A stretch of DNA of 15,561 nt from JBNKEI01 sp050288705 (GTDB lineage: Bacteria > Myxococcota > Myxococcia > Myxococcales > UBA5297), in NCBI GenBank assembly GCA_050288705.1, contig JBNKEI010000203.1, positions 1 through 15,561 of the forward strand, read 5' to 3'. A model generated the notes under the pieces. That model saw nothing but the letters and a program-made list of their open reading frames with translations, had not been told where the DNA came from and made no database searches. Position 1 is the stretch's first letter. The number at the start of each line of letters is the position of its first letter. A program made the position numbers and the translations under genes. Shown here one piece after another: positions 7,029 to 14,568 of this stretch.

Positions 7029-7976
7029 TCAACTTAATAGCCAGCGACTTCCCAGCAACATGAGCAGCAACAGCAGTGTGGTGACTTTCGTGAGACGGTT
7101 CGCTTGAAGGATCATTGCCCGATTTAAAGGAAGAATAGCGTCTCCGATACCTGGTTTACAACTGGGTCGATTTTGATAGTAACTCATGCCTCCCAATCGG
7201 ACACCAAGGGCACCCGCCATAGCGGCTTCCGGCCATCCAGAATTGGGACTAGGGTGATTTGGGTGATCGCGAATGAAAATGCGCAGTGCTCCTTTGGCTC
7301 GCATACCCGCCAATCCTGCACCAATGGCCATCAGTGGCGCGGTCAGGCGCGCAGGCAACCAATTAACCAAATCATCTAAGCGCGCCGCTGCCCAACCAAA
7401 TTGTAAGTATCGCTGGTTTTTGTAGCCAAAGGTAGAATCCAGGGTACTAACCGCTTTATATGCCATTGCTCCGAGCGGACCAGCTAAAAAGGCGAAAATA
7501 ATTGGGGCAATGACCCCGTCCACAGTATTTTCGGCCACACTTTCTACGGTAGCGCGCACCACTTGCGATTCGTCTAGGTTTTCAGTGTCTCTTCCCACCA
7601 TGAGAGCCGCTCGACTTCTCGCCTTTTTAATATTGCCTTGCTCCAGGGCTTGAAATACTCGCTTTGCATGTAGCTCTAAGTCTCTGGCCGCAAAGGTTAA
7701 GTACATTATGATTACGCAAGCAACATTGGCCAGCCAAGGCAGAACTTGTCTAGCCCCCTCCACAACTGCATAGGTAACCCCTAAAGTAATTCCTATTACC
7801 GTTATTACAGTTACTATTCCTGCGAATAACGGAGAAAAACACTTGCGAAATAGCTTTTCTAGCGTCAATGCCAGCCAGCCAATGCCTTTTACCGGATGCG
7901 GCAACCACCGGGGATCGCCAAATATCCAATCCAATACCACCGCTAGTAGAATCTGCACTTCCAGGTGACCAAGCAC
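7029..7976 (-). CDS. cbiB: adenosylcobinamide-phosphate synthase CbiB/CobD
   Basis: CbiB is the inner-membrane enzyme that joins the aminopropanol (or its phosphate) arm to adenosylcobyric acid in cobalamin synthesis. At 315 residues it has the normal length. Family hallmarks are the N-terminal DWIFGDPRWLPHPVKGIGWL, the central VGRDTENLDESQVVRATVES and VAENTVDGVIAPIIFAFLAG blocks, STLDSTFGYKNQRYLQFGWA, ARLDDLVNWLPARL, and the C-terminal NSGWPEAAMAGALGVRLGG. Several membrane helices are evident (about 55-75, 80-95, 155-175, 205-225, 290-314). The start is GTG, the first possible start after an in-frame TGA, with GAGGA about 10 bases upstream. No other cobalamin gene is in the window, and I see no cobalamin riboswitch in the 173 bases before it. 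It is divergent from the transglutaminase-like gene. Confidence 0.96.
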   Translation of the reverse strand: MLGHLEVQILLAVVLDWIFGDPRWLPHPVKGIGWLALTLEKLFRKCFSPLFAGIVTVITVIGITLGVTYAVVEGARQVLPWLANVACVIIMYLTFAARDLELHAKRVFQALEQGNIKKARSRAALMVGRDTENLDESQVVRATVESVAENTVDGVIAPIIFAFLAGPLGAMAYKAVSTLDSTFGYKNQRYLQFGWAAARLDDLVNWLPARLTAPLMAIGAGLAGMRAKGALRIFIRDHPNHPSPNSGWPEAAMAGALGVRLGGMSYYQNRPSCKPGIGDAILPLNRAMILQANRLTKVTTLLLLLMLLGSRWLLS

Positions 7977-8149
7977 TGTTCACAATCCTCTTTCCTATTC
8001 GAGCCACCGAATTGATGCCAGAAAAGCTACAAAGAAGACTGGTTGATAACATAAAACGTAAGCAAGCGCTTCCCGATCCATAAGGGGCCCTAGACAAGCA
8101 AGCTTAACATACAAAACATTATGACGAATTAGTTTAGGAGGGCTCATAA

Positions 8150-10123
8150 ATGCGATTTGTTCTGGCCATCGTAATTTTCGGGTTACTACCCGCAAATACG
8201 ATCGCCAACGTTATAAGCGGTCCGGGAGTAATTTCGGAATCATGGCCTCAAGCGACCAGCCCAAGGAGATGGGCGGAAGACGTTCTTCGTATAGAAGGAA
8301 AGCTGGATGCTAACGACCGAGATAAAGCTATTGCCCTTTACTATTGGACACGGCTTTTCGTAATGAGCCCAAGCCAAGGAACCGAGCCTTACGAGGGTCC
8401 TTTTGGCCGCGAAGAAAGAATCATCACAGACATACCAAAAGTAATGTTTGTTTATGGTTGCGGCGATTGTGATTATCAAGCTCGAGTTTTAGAGGCTGTA
8501 TGGAGCTTATACAAAAGCGATGATAATGCAGCTAGAAGAATCACACTGTTATCTGGTGGCCATACAATGGCTGAACTAAGGTGGAATGATTCCTGGCATG
8601 CTTTTGACCCATTAAATGGAGTATTTTTTTTAAGTGAAGATTCGCCATCGGCAAACGTGCTAAGTTTTGCAGAACAGGCTCATGCAGACTCCCTCTTAAG
8701 AGAAAATGAAAATTTTGAAAATCGTGCCCGTCCTTTTTTTGAGCGTGTGCGGAGTTGGGACGAGCCTGGCGAATGGCAAATGCACCTTACTTTAGACGGG
8801 TTTTACGATAATTATGAAGCGTGGACGACAGCGGGAAGTTCGCCAACTTCAGCATTTGCGACGCACTCGCTTCCAAGTACCTATCCAATGAGCGATATGA
8901 GCTGGCATCTTCCACGCGGTATGACAGTAAAGCGAAGCTGGGATTCATCAGCAAATTTTTATACTCCGCAGGCATATGCGAATGCATTCGGGTTGGATGG
9001 TAGACACTATCGACAAGCCATTGAATGGGGTCAAGATTGGACTCATTGGAATGCAATAGAAGACATTTATAATTTTCCAAAAATTGAGCCTTATTTAAAA
9101 GTGGGTTCCGATCCAAGTGACTCTGATTTTTATAATCAGCATACATTATATCTGGTAGGTTCGGGAATTATAAATTATGAGGCTGACCTTTGGTCAGATG
9201 CATATTTAGATGCGGTGGAAGAAAACACCGGACTCAGAAGAGCAAACTCACCGCCCTATTTACGCCCAGACGCTACCGGCGTTAACCAAAGCATTACTTT
9301 TCGCATACGATCTCCTTATATTATTGCTGACGCCGAGTTATTAAGCGCAGTGGCGCAAGGCCCCCAAGACTCGGCTTCTTTCTGGCTTTCTACCGATGGA
9401 GGTTCCAGTTGGGATGAGTTGATTTCCAATTCTGGAAAGGTTGCAATAAATCTGGGAAAATCAAGGTTGAATTCTGCTCAGCATTCAGTAACCGGGAAAT
9501 ACGACTATCTTATTCAGTTTCGTTGTAAAGCGGCTGATAACCCCGACACAGTGGGAATAAGCAGATTAGCTATCAAAACATTTATCGATGGGAGTTTAAA
9601 TGCTTTGCCTCGTATTGTGGATGGTAATAATACAATCCATTTCAAAATTAACGAGACAGACGTAAAAGCGCCGGTAACCATAGAATACCGGTGGATAACC
9701 GGCGACCAAGAGCATAGTCATTTAAAAACAATAAACCCCGAACAACTTCGTTCCGGCGAAGCCGCCTATTCGTTCAATGCAGATGGACTGACCCGTTGTG
9801 TATCATATGCGTTTTCTTATGGCCTCAATGACTCGGACGGCAATGGTCTTCCTGACAGTTGGGAATTTGCTTATTTTAATGACAACGGACAGAACCCCTC
9901 CGCCGATTTTGATGGAGACGGCATCACCAATGCGGAAGAGTTCGCAACCGGCGGCGAGCCGACTACCGAGCAACAACGCCAAGCATTTAGAAATAACTCA
10001 TCTGGCGGTTGCCAAAGCAGTATGGATGCTCCCAGTCAAGCAACTGCTTTGTTGATATTGTTGATATTACTGTTTCCAACCATCATCCTTCTTAGAAAGC
10101 GACAACGGAGAAAGGCAGATTAG
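8150..10123 (+). CDS. secreted transglutaminase-like protein with C-terminal sorting-type tail
   Basis: This is a 657-residue protein with a signal peptide (1-20, cut near TIAN-V). A transglutaminase-like core follows with a full candidate triad: C107 (GCGDCDYQARVLEAVW), H138 (SGGHTMAEL) and D153 (HAFDPLNG). Such cores are cysteine peptidases or amide-crosslinking enzymes. The middle (about 165-380) is Trp/Tyr/Asp-rich; residues about 385-500 look like a beta-sandwich (FWLSTDGGSSWDELI). Two calcium-loop-like segments follow (DSDGNGLPDSWEF at 561-573, DFDGDGITNAEEF at 586-598). The end is Ser-Ser-Gly-Gly-Cys (617-621), a hydrophobic helix (about 632-648) and a basic tail RKRQRRKAD. That arrangement resembles GlyGly-CTERM or MYXO-CTERM sorting signals. 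The start is well supported by AGGAGG eight bases before the ATG. Transcription is divergent from cbiB. The substrate is unknown. Confidence 0.85.
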   Translation: MRFVLAIVIFGLLPANTIANVISGPGVISESWPQATSPRRWAEDVLRIEGKLDANDRDKAIALYYWTRLFVMSPSQGTEPYEGPFGREERIITDIPKVMFVYGCGDCDYQARVLEAVWSLYKSDDNAARRITLLSGGHTMAELRWNDSWHAFDPLNGVFFLSEDSPSANVLSFAEQAHADSLLRENENFENRARPFFERVRSWDEPGEWQMHLTLDGFYDNYEAWTTAGSSPTSAFATHSLPSTYPMSDMSWHLPRGMTVKRSWDSSANFYTPQAYANAFGLDGRHYRQAIEWGQDWTHWNAIEDIYNFPKIEPYLKVGSDPSDSDFYNQHTLYLVGSGIINYEADLWSDAYLDAVEENTGLRRANSPPYLRPDATGVNQSITFRIRSPYIIADAELLSAVAQGPQDSASFWLSTDGGSSWDELISNSGKVAINLGKSRLNSAQHSVTGKYDYLIQFRCKAADNPDTVGISRLAIKTFIDGSLNALPRIVDGNNTIHFKINETDVKAPVTIEYRWITGDQEHSHLKTINPEQLRSGEAAYSFNADGLTRCVSYAFSYGLNDSDGNGLPDSWEFAYFNDNGQNPSADFDGDGITNAEEFATGGEPTTEQQRQAFRNNSSGGCQSSMDAPSQATALLILLILLFPTIILLRKRQRRKAD

Positions 10124-10176
10124 CTTCCATAAATACATTTTTTATCCCGGAAATAATGGCTGCCCTTAGAGTGAGC

Positions 10177-11646
10177 TTAGTGCACTTTGGACAGCGCCGC
10201 AGTAAGTTCCGAAAGATCCTCAGCGATATAGCCGCTTTTCCTAATTAACTCACTATGAGAATCATCGAGTGTGGGTGCAATCGCAACCTTCTCCAGCTTA
10301 AACCGCTTATAGCTTGGGTTCATGGCAAGGAATCGCTCGATGTGCTTATCAAATGAAGCAAGATCGCCGATAAGTCGATTTGGTGAACGTTTGCAGGTTC
10401 CTAGTCTTAGAATTTCGTTTTCGCTATCAACTGCCACTAAATCGATTTCAGTATCATTGCGATCCCACCAACCGCGTACAACCTCGCCAAGATGAAAGTC
10501 ACCGACACGCTTGCGACTTCTTTCTTCGTAAAGAATTGCGGCAAGACGTTCAAGGCCATATCCCTCGCACTCCATAAGGCGCTCATCGGCTTGTTTAACG
10601 AGCATATCTATCGGGCGAAAATTTATGGAAGCGACAGGCAGAGATAAAGCTGCTAACCAGGAACGCAAAAAGTTGTCGCGAATATAGTAACGTCCATTTC
10701 GCGTTTTTGGCTTGGCAAAAATTGGCTGTAATTTTTCAATCATCTGGAAACGCTCATCTAACACCTGAAGATATCCGCCGATTTGTTTTTCGCTTTCTGG
10801 TTCGACCGATCTCGCGTGCGCTACAATTTCTGCATGGGTGCAGCCCGGATGAGTCGCAATGTATTTTAGTACCAGATCATAGCGTCCGCGTAGCTCGCGT
10901 AAAAACCAATTGTCGGCCTCGCTTCGCAAGGGAGAGCTACTCGAGAAGAACATCTGCTGGAGCAATGCTTGGCGGTTTGCATCTAATACCCCCTGCTCGA
11001 AACAATCGCGGTAAAATTTTGGAACTCCCTCGAATAGATTCCATAGGAAGAGCAGGCGAGACGGGTCGGTGTCTGCGTGGACAGAAAGCAATTCAATAAT
11101 CGATGCAACATCGAGGTGCCCGATGTCGAAAAGGTTGGTGAGTCGGTTGAACAAAGGAGCCGCACGATCTTCGAGAAGAGCGGTCATTTCTGTCTGAACC
11201 GAACCTAAGACGATCAGTCCACCGGAAACCCTGTCTGCCTTGGCTGCGAGGCGATCGACCTCGGCTTGAAGTTGCGAAGTAAATTCGTAGAGTGATTTGC
11301 GGTTAAAATACTGAAATTCATCGAGGGCGATGACCCAACCTTCCTCAGCAAGTGCACCGATACGAGCAGCGAGAGTTCGAAGGCTCGTTGGCAGTCGCGT
11401 CGTGATGCCGAAGGTTGTCATGAAGTCGCGCGCTAAGCTTACAACGCCTGCAGGATCAGAATCGGGAATCTGTACATAAAGAACCTTGTCACGCCGATTC
11501 GACTGCAATGCTTGGTGTACCAGGCTTGTCTTGCCGATGCGCCTTCGTCCAGTAATTTTTAGAAAGAACCATCGATTCCGATTAAAGATTTTTTGAAGTT
11601 CCTCGAGTTCACTCTTTCGACCATAAAATCCCCACTCACTAGGCAT
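10177..11646 (-). CDS. AAA ATPase with DUF234-type C-terminal domain
   Basis: This is a 489-residue P-loop ATPase of the archaeal-ATPase / DUF234 type found widely in archaea and scattered in bacteria. Visible are Walker A GRRRIGKTS (33-41), Walker B VIALDEFQYF (about 109-118), a helical lid, a winged-helix block (YDLVLKYIATHPGCTHAEIV, then QIGGYLQVLDERFQMIEKLQ) and a C-terminal nuclease-like fold (TEIDLVAVDSENEILRLGTC followed by KRS). In the PD-(D/E)XK pattern the usual Glu before the Lys appears replaced (GTCK instead of xExK), so nuclease activity is doubtful. The start is ATG with GGAG eight bases upstream, just after a long palindrome. It is convergent with the transglutaminase-like gene. 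The biological role of the family is unsettled. Because a transposase remnant abuts it, recent acquisition is likely. Confidence 0.88.
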   Translation of the reverse strand: MPSEWGFYGRKSELEELQKIFNRNRWFFLKITGRRRIGKTSLVHQALQSNRRDKVLYVQIPDSDPAGVVSLARDFMTTFGITTRLPTSLRTLAARIGALAEEGWVIALDEFQYFNRKSLYEFTSQLQAEVDRLAAKADRVSGGLIVLGSVQTEMTALLEDRAAPLFNRLTNLFDIGHLDVASIIELLSVHADTDPSRLLFLWNLFEGVPKFYRDCFEQGVLDANRQALLQQMFFSSSSPLRSEADNWFLRELRGRYDLVLKYIATHPGCTHAEIVAHARSVEPESEKQIGGYLQVLDERFQMIEKLQPIFAKPKTRNGRYYIRDNFLRSWLAALSLPVASINFRPIDMLVKQADERLMECEGYGLERLAAILYEERSRKRVGDFHLGEVVRGWWDRNDTEIDLVAVDSENEILRLGTCKRSPNRLIGDLASFDKHIERFLAMNPSYKRFKLEKVAIAPTLDDSHSELIRKSGYIAEDLSELTAALSKVH

Positions 11647-11658
11647 GGTTAGACTCCG

Positions 11659-11697
11659 CTTGCAATTAAGGTAAAAGTTTTTACCTTAGTTTGCAAG
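11659..11697. promoter_or_regulatory. 39-bp double palindrome upstream of the DUF234 ATPase
   Basis: Perfect inner arms TAAGGTAAAA (11667-11676) and TTTTACCTTA (11679-11688) are separated by 2 bases. Outer arms CTTGCAA (11659-11665) and TTGCAAG (11691-11697) extend the symmetry, with 1- and 2-base spacers. The element ends 12 bases before the ATG of the ATPase, just upstream of its ribosome binding site. It may be an operator, a hairpin in the leader, or the end of a mobile cassette. Confidence 0.6.
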
Positions 11698-11917
11698 CAG
11701 ATATCCTCGCCGTCTGACGGTTGAGAATGCGGTTTATCGGTACAAAACGATCATTGATCGGCATATGCGCAGCAGGAAGGTTTTTAATCAAAAAACCGAA
11801 GCCGCTATCGGCTGTAATATACTCAACAGAATGGCTGAAATCGGAATGCCGCCGACAGATTTCACATATTCCGCTTTGATTCTATTTCCCCCTTTGACCT
11901 ATAAAAAGGGCGTATAG
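11690..11917 (+). pseudogene. 3' remnant of a DDE transposase (IS5-like)
   Basis: A plus-strand frame opens right after a TAG (11687-11689) and runs to TAG at 11915-11917. Its residues from about 11696 (SRYPRRLTVENAVYRYKTII, then DRHMRSRKVFNQKTEAAIGC, then NILNRMAEIGMP) match the well-known C-terminal end of IS5-type DDE transposases: a [RK]R-SxVE-xxxxRYK block, then an R-R, and QxTEAxxGxxxLNRMxxLGMP. No catalytic part and no start are present, so this is a tail only. The homology begins exactly where the palindrome in front of the ATPase gene ends, and its far end overlaps the 3' end of the next leftward gene. The assignment rests on motif recognition. Confidence 0.75.
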
Positions 11918-12338
11918 GAGTTGGATCGTTTTTTATTTCAAACATCTTCTTATAATGTTTACTATTAGGATTGAGGGGATTTTCAACATCAACATATATA
12001 GTACCATCGCGACCAACAAAAAGCTCCTTGAATTTATATCCACAACCGTGACAGCCATAAGTACGATTACCAACCTCTGGCCACAAAGTCACATACCTAT
12101 AGCGCTCAGTCAAGCTGGAATGGGAACAATTAGAATAAGAATCAACTGGTTGATCGTTTTCAAGGTCGGGGAGTTCTTCCCCCCCATGCTCCGTCCCAGC
12201 TAACAAAGGCGTTGCTGGGCGATTTGAGGACTCTGAAGACTTTGAAGACTTTGAAGACTTACGACTTGAATACGCAGTTCGCGTATTCACAATTTCCTCA
12301 ACTTTTTTACCACGAGAAGAACCAGCTCGAGAAAACAT
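11862..12338 (-). CDS. hypothetical protein with Ser/Lys repeat and Cys-rich motif
   Basis: I do not recognise this 158-residue protein. The N-terminal third is low-complexity and basic (RKSSKSSKSSESSNRP, encoded by 9-base repeats). The C-terminal two thirds look folded and contain RYRYVTLWPEVGNRTYGCHG, then CGYKFKELFVGRDGTIYVDV, then ENPLNPNSKHYKKMFEIKND. The C-x-x-C pair (CHGC), with an earlier Cys-His (NCSHSS), could bind zinc. The layout, a flexible leader then a compact C-terminal domain, resembles small polymorphic-toxin or Rhs-type C-terminal pieces, but no family is assigned. The start is ATG with AGGAG seven bases upstream. Its last 18 codons or so overlap the transposase remnant on the other strand, so the original C-terminus may have been replaced. 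Confidence 0.65.
   Translation of the reverse strand: MFSRAGSSRGKKVEEIVNTRTAYSSRKSSKSSKSSESSNRPATPLLAGTEHGGEELPDLENDQPVDSYSNCSHSSLTERYRYVTLWPEVGNRTYGCHGCGYKFKELFVGRDGTIYVDVENPLNPNSKHYKKMFEIKNDPTPIRPFYRSKGEIESKRNM
12235..12260. repeat. 9-bp tandem repeat inside coding sequence
   Basis: GAAGACTTT is repeated about three times in tandem (12235-12243, 12244-12252, partial 12253-12260). On the minus strand it encodes the SSK-SSK-SSE stretch of the hypothetical protein. Because the unit is a multiple of three, copy-number change would lengthen or shorten the protein without a frameshift. Confidence 0.7.
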
Positions 12339-12607
12339 TTATCTACTCCTATTTTTCTATGTTTGTGCGTTGTTGCCTTGCGCGAGCGCGCTTCAATCGA
12401 GACAATTTTGACGCCAACGTACCGTACCACCCGCGCTGTCTTTCCGAAAGTGAAATCGCCAATGAAACCAAAGACCGATTCTCGTTCGGAATTTCTCTCG
12501 AATCTTGTAACACTTAGCGCCTTTCGTGCATCTAGTTGCTCGACCGAATCTGGATAATGAGTTAGCTACCCATCATTGATTTCATCTGACTTTGCGTGAC
12601 TCGAAAA

Positions 12608-13420
12608 CTAATATCCACTGGCATAATACCAGCCGTCATTTTTGCGAACTTGTACGGGCACACGGAATAACTCTCCAATATGAGCGGAGACGAGCATTTC
12701 TTCCTTGTTTCCATCACGGTAACGTTGGCCATCTTTAATAAAAACGACACGCGAGATTTCAGGAATAATGTCATGAATGTAATGGGTAACCATAACAATC
12801 CCGGTACCAGATTGAGCTATTTTGCGCAGGACAGAACGAAAGATGTGTAGAGCATGAAGATCGAGGCTATTGGTGGGTTCATCGAGTAATAATGTTTTGG
12901 GATCATGAACCAAAGCTCGTCCGATTAGAATTTGACGTGCTTCCCCAGAAGACATCGCCGTCATTGGTCTCTCGGCCAGATGAGAGATTTCTAGAAAATC
13001 GAGAAGCTCTGCCGTTTTCTTTTCCATGGCTGGTGTCACTCGTTGATGAAAAAGGCCGACGCTCGAAAAGAAGCCTGAGAGAATTGCTTCTCGGCCCGAA
13101 ATATTTCGATGAAAGGTATGCTGCAACTGATTAGTTACTATACCAAGTCGCGATCGCAAAGAAAAAACATCCCAGCTATCCATTCCTTCAATACGCAAGA
13201 CGACCTCAGCATCGTCGCACAGGAGCGGGTATTGCTCACGAGTAATTACGCGGATTAGAGTCGATTTTCCGGCTCCATTTGGGCCAAGGATCGCAACATT
13301 CTCCCCCTTGTTAATAGTAATGGAGAAAGAATCAAGCGCCTTCTTGGCTCCGTGCATAATGGTAATATTCTTTAGCTCCAAAAGCGCGGGAGTAGTCGAA
13401 TTTGAAAGTAGTAAGCTCAT
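12608..13420 (-). CDS. orphan ABC transporter ATP-binding protein
   Basis: This is a 270-residue ABC ATPase. Walker A GPNGAGKST (46-54), a Q-loop region (VTNQLQHTF, about 95-103), signature MSSGEARQ (156-163, a variant of LSGGQ), Walker B LLLDEP (177-182), D-loop NSLD (184-187) and switch H213 (VTHYIHD) are all present, so it should hydrolyse ATP. The C-terminal ELFRVPVQVRKNDGWYYASG is typical of YlmA/ModF-like soluble ABC ATPases rather than exporters with fused membrane domains. No permease or binding protein is beside it. The ATG start has AGGTG about five bases upstream. It lies 95 bases after the RubisCO-like gene on the same strand and may be the third gene of that operon, but no terminator or promoter in the gap settles this. 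Confidence 0.92.
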   Translation of the reverse strand: MSLLLSNSTTPALLELKNITIMHGAKKALDSFSITINKGENVAILGPNGAGKSTLIRVITREQYPLLCDDAEVVLRIEGMDSWDVFSLRSRLGIVTNQLQHTFHRNISGREAILSGFFSSVGLFHQRVTPAMEKKTAELLDFLEISHLAERPMTAMSSGEARQILIGRALVHDPKTLLLDEPTNSLDLHALHIFRSVLRKIAQSGTGIVMVTHYIHDIIPEISRVVFIKDGQRYRDGNKEEMLVSAHIGELFRVPVQVRKNDGWYYASGY

Positions 13421-13515
13421 TTTTCACCTGTCTACGGACCATCTCATCAGTCCATTTTGGACCATGCCCCCCTCATTTACCCCGAAACCTTTACCGCCGG
13501 AGAAAAAGGAGAATT

Positions 13516-14568
13516 CTAATGCATTCTTTTGGCTGATGCTATCGCCTGTACAACTTTTTGCGCCATCGATTTTGGGCTTTCGTCTGAATTAAATATAAAT
13601 GAACCCATAACCAATCCGTACGGAACACTCTTTTCTTCGTAGGGCGACATAAGCTCAAAGAGATTTTGAAGACGTGCACCACCCGTCAACAGTGGTAATG
13701 TTGCCTTGATCGGGAGCGGCTTAGTTAGGCTGTCCACCATGTCGGCCTCGTCCTGCTTGCTCGCACCGTAGTATCCAGCTTCCCCTATGGCAGTTATAAA
13801 CGCGTCGCACCCGAACAAACGATGTAAAAAAGCATATAATCTAGGGCTGAATGATTGATTAAACGTACCCTGGAGGGACAGATGAGATAGAATCGGAATT
13901 CTCGAAATCTTTCTCAACCTGTTCAAGAGAGGGAATCCAATAATCGACGCATTTAGAACAGCCATCATAACCCTATCGTCGGTCAATGCTGATGCAAACT
14001 CGTCATAACTATCAAGGTTAAGAGCAGGAACATAGCCTCTGTTTGTCACCGCCAGCGTCAATCTGTCGGCAAGCGTAAGACAACCACTATAATTCCCGAG
14101 CATTTCGTCGTCTTTTACTGCGTGAAACCCGGCTTCTAGCGGCCCACGAAGTTTGCTTTCCTGAGTTGTACTATCAACCGAGAGATCTACCGATGGCTTA
14201 ATGATGGACATGAGAAAAGGAAACTTGTCGAAACCGAACCTAAATTTGATGCCATCTGCTCCAAATTGAGGTCCCTGAAACCAGGAATAAACCTCGTCAG
14301 GAAGCTCCAGGTCCACGAATCGTAACGAACCGAAGCCCCTCATATATGGAAGCTCCCCAAAGAGAACGGCTATGAACTGGGTGACACTTCCATCAAATAC
14401 CGCGAGCGGATATTTAATCGTTAACTCGATACAATCACCCTCGATGAGTCTATGGTCGATTTCATCAAAGGGAATATCTTGTACCGCTTTGAACTTGTTT
14501 AAAGTGTTGATTATATTCTCTTTTTTTTCGTTTCGAATCCAAATCGTCGAATTAATCGTTGGTTTCAT
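13516..14568 (-). CDS. RubisCO-like protein (form IV, RLP)
   Basis: This 350-residue protein has the RubisCO large-subunit layout: a small alpha/beta N-domain (about 1-90) and a TIM barrel. Recognisable blocks are GPQFGADGIKFRFG (99-112), SIIKPSVDLS (121-130, with the Lys equivalent to K175), FHAVKDDEM (148-156, Lys-Asp-Asp-Glu equivalent to the carbamylated K201, D203 and E204), ILSHLSLQGTF (226-236, His equivalent to H294) and TGGARLQNLFELM (295-307). The loop-6 lysine (K334) is missing (GEAGYYG, 262-268), and the Arg after the conserved His is Leu. It should therefore not fix CO2. RLPs of this kind act as enolases/isomerases in methionine salvage or as decarboxylases/transcarboxylases in sugar-acid (for example apionate) breakdown. 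Its ATG overlaps the isomerase stop (ATGA), indicating translational coupling. The subfamily is not assigned. Confidence 0.88.
   Translation of the reverse strand: MKPTINSTIWIRNEKKENIINTLNKFKAVQDIPFDEIDHRLIEGDCIELTIKYPLAVFDGSVTQFIAVLFGELPYMRGFGSLRFVDLELPDEVYSWFQGPQFGADGIKFRFGFDKFPFLMSIIKPSVDLSVDSTTQESKLRGPLEAGFHAVKDDEMLGNYSGCLTLADRLTLAVTNRGYVPALNLDSYDEFASALTDDRVMMAVLNASIIGFPLLNRLRKISRIPILSHLSLQGTFNQSFSPRLYAFLHRLFGCDAFITAIGEAGYYGASKQDEADMVDSLTKPLPIKATLPLLTGGARLQNLFELMSPYEEKSVPYGLVMGSFIFNSDESPKSMAQKVVQAIASAKRMH

Noticed and set aside
7977..8149. Possible cobalamin riboswitch before cbiB
   Set aside because: The 173-base divergent gap is too short, and I could not find the B12-box (GCCACTG-type) motif.
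12212..12557. Two overlapping plus-strand frames opposite the Ser/Lys-repeat gene leader
   Set aside because: No ribosome binding site and unlike any known protein; the first runs antisense through the repeat.
14531..14540. TTTCGAATCC, reminiscent of a tRNA T-loop
   Set aside because: It lies inside the RubisCO-like coding sequence and no acceptor, D or anticodon stems can be drawn around it.
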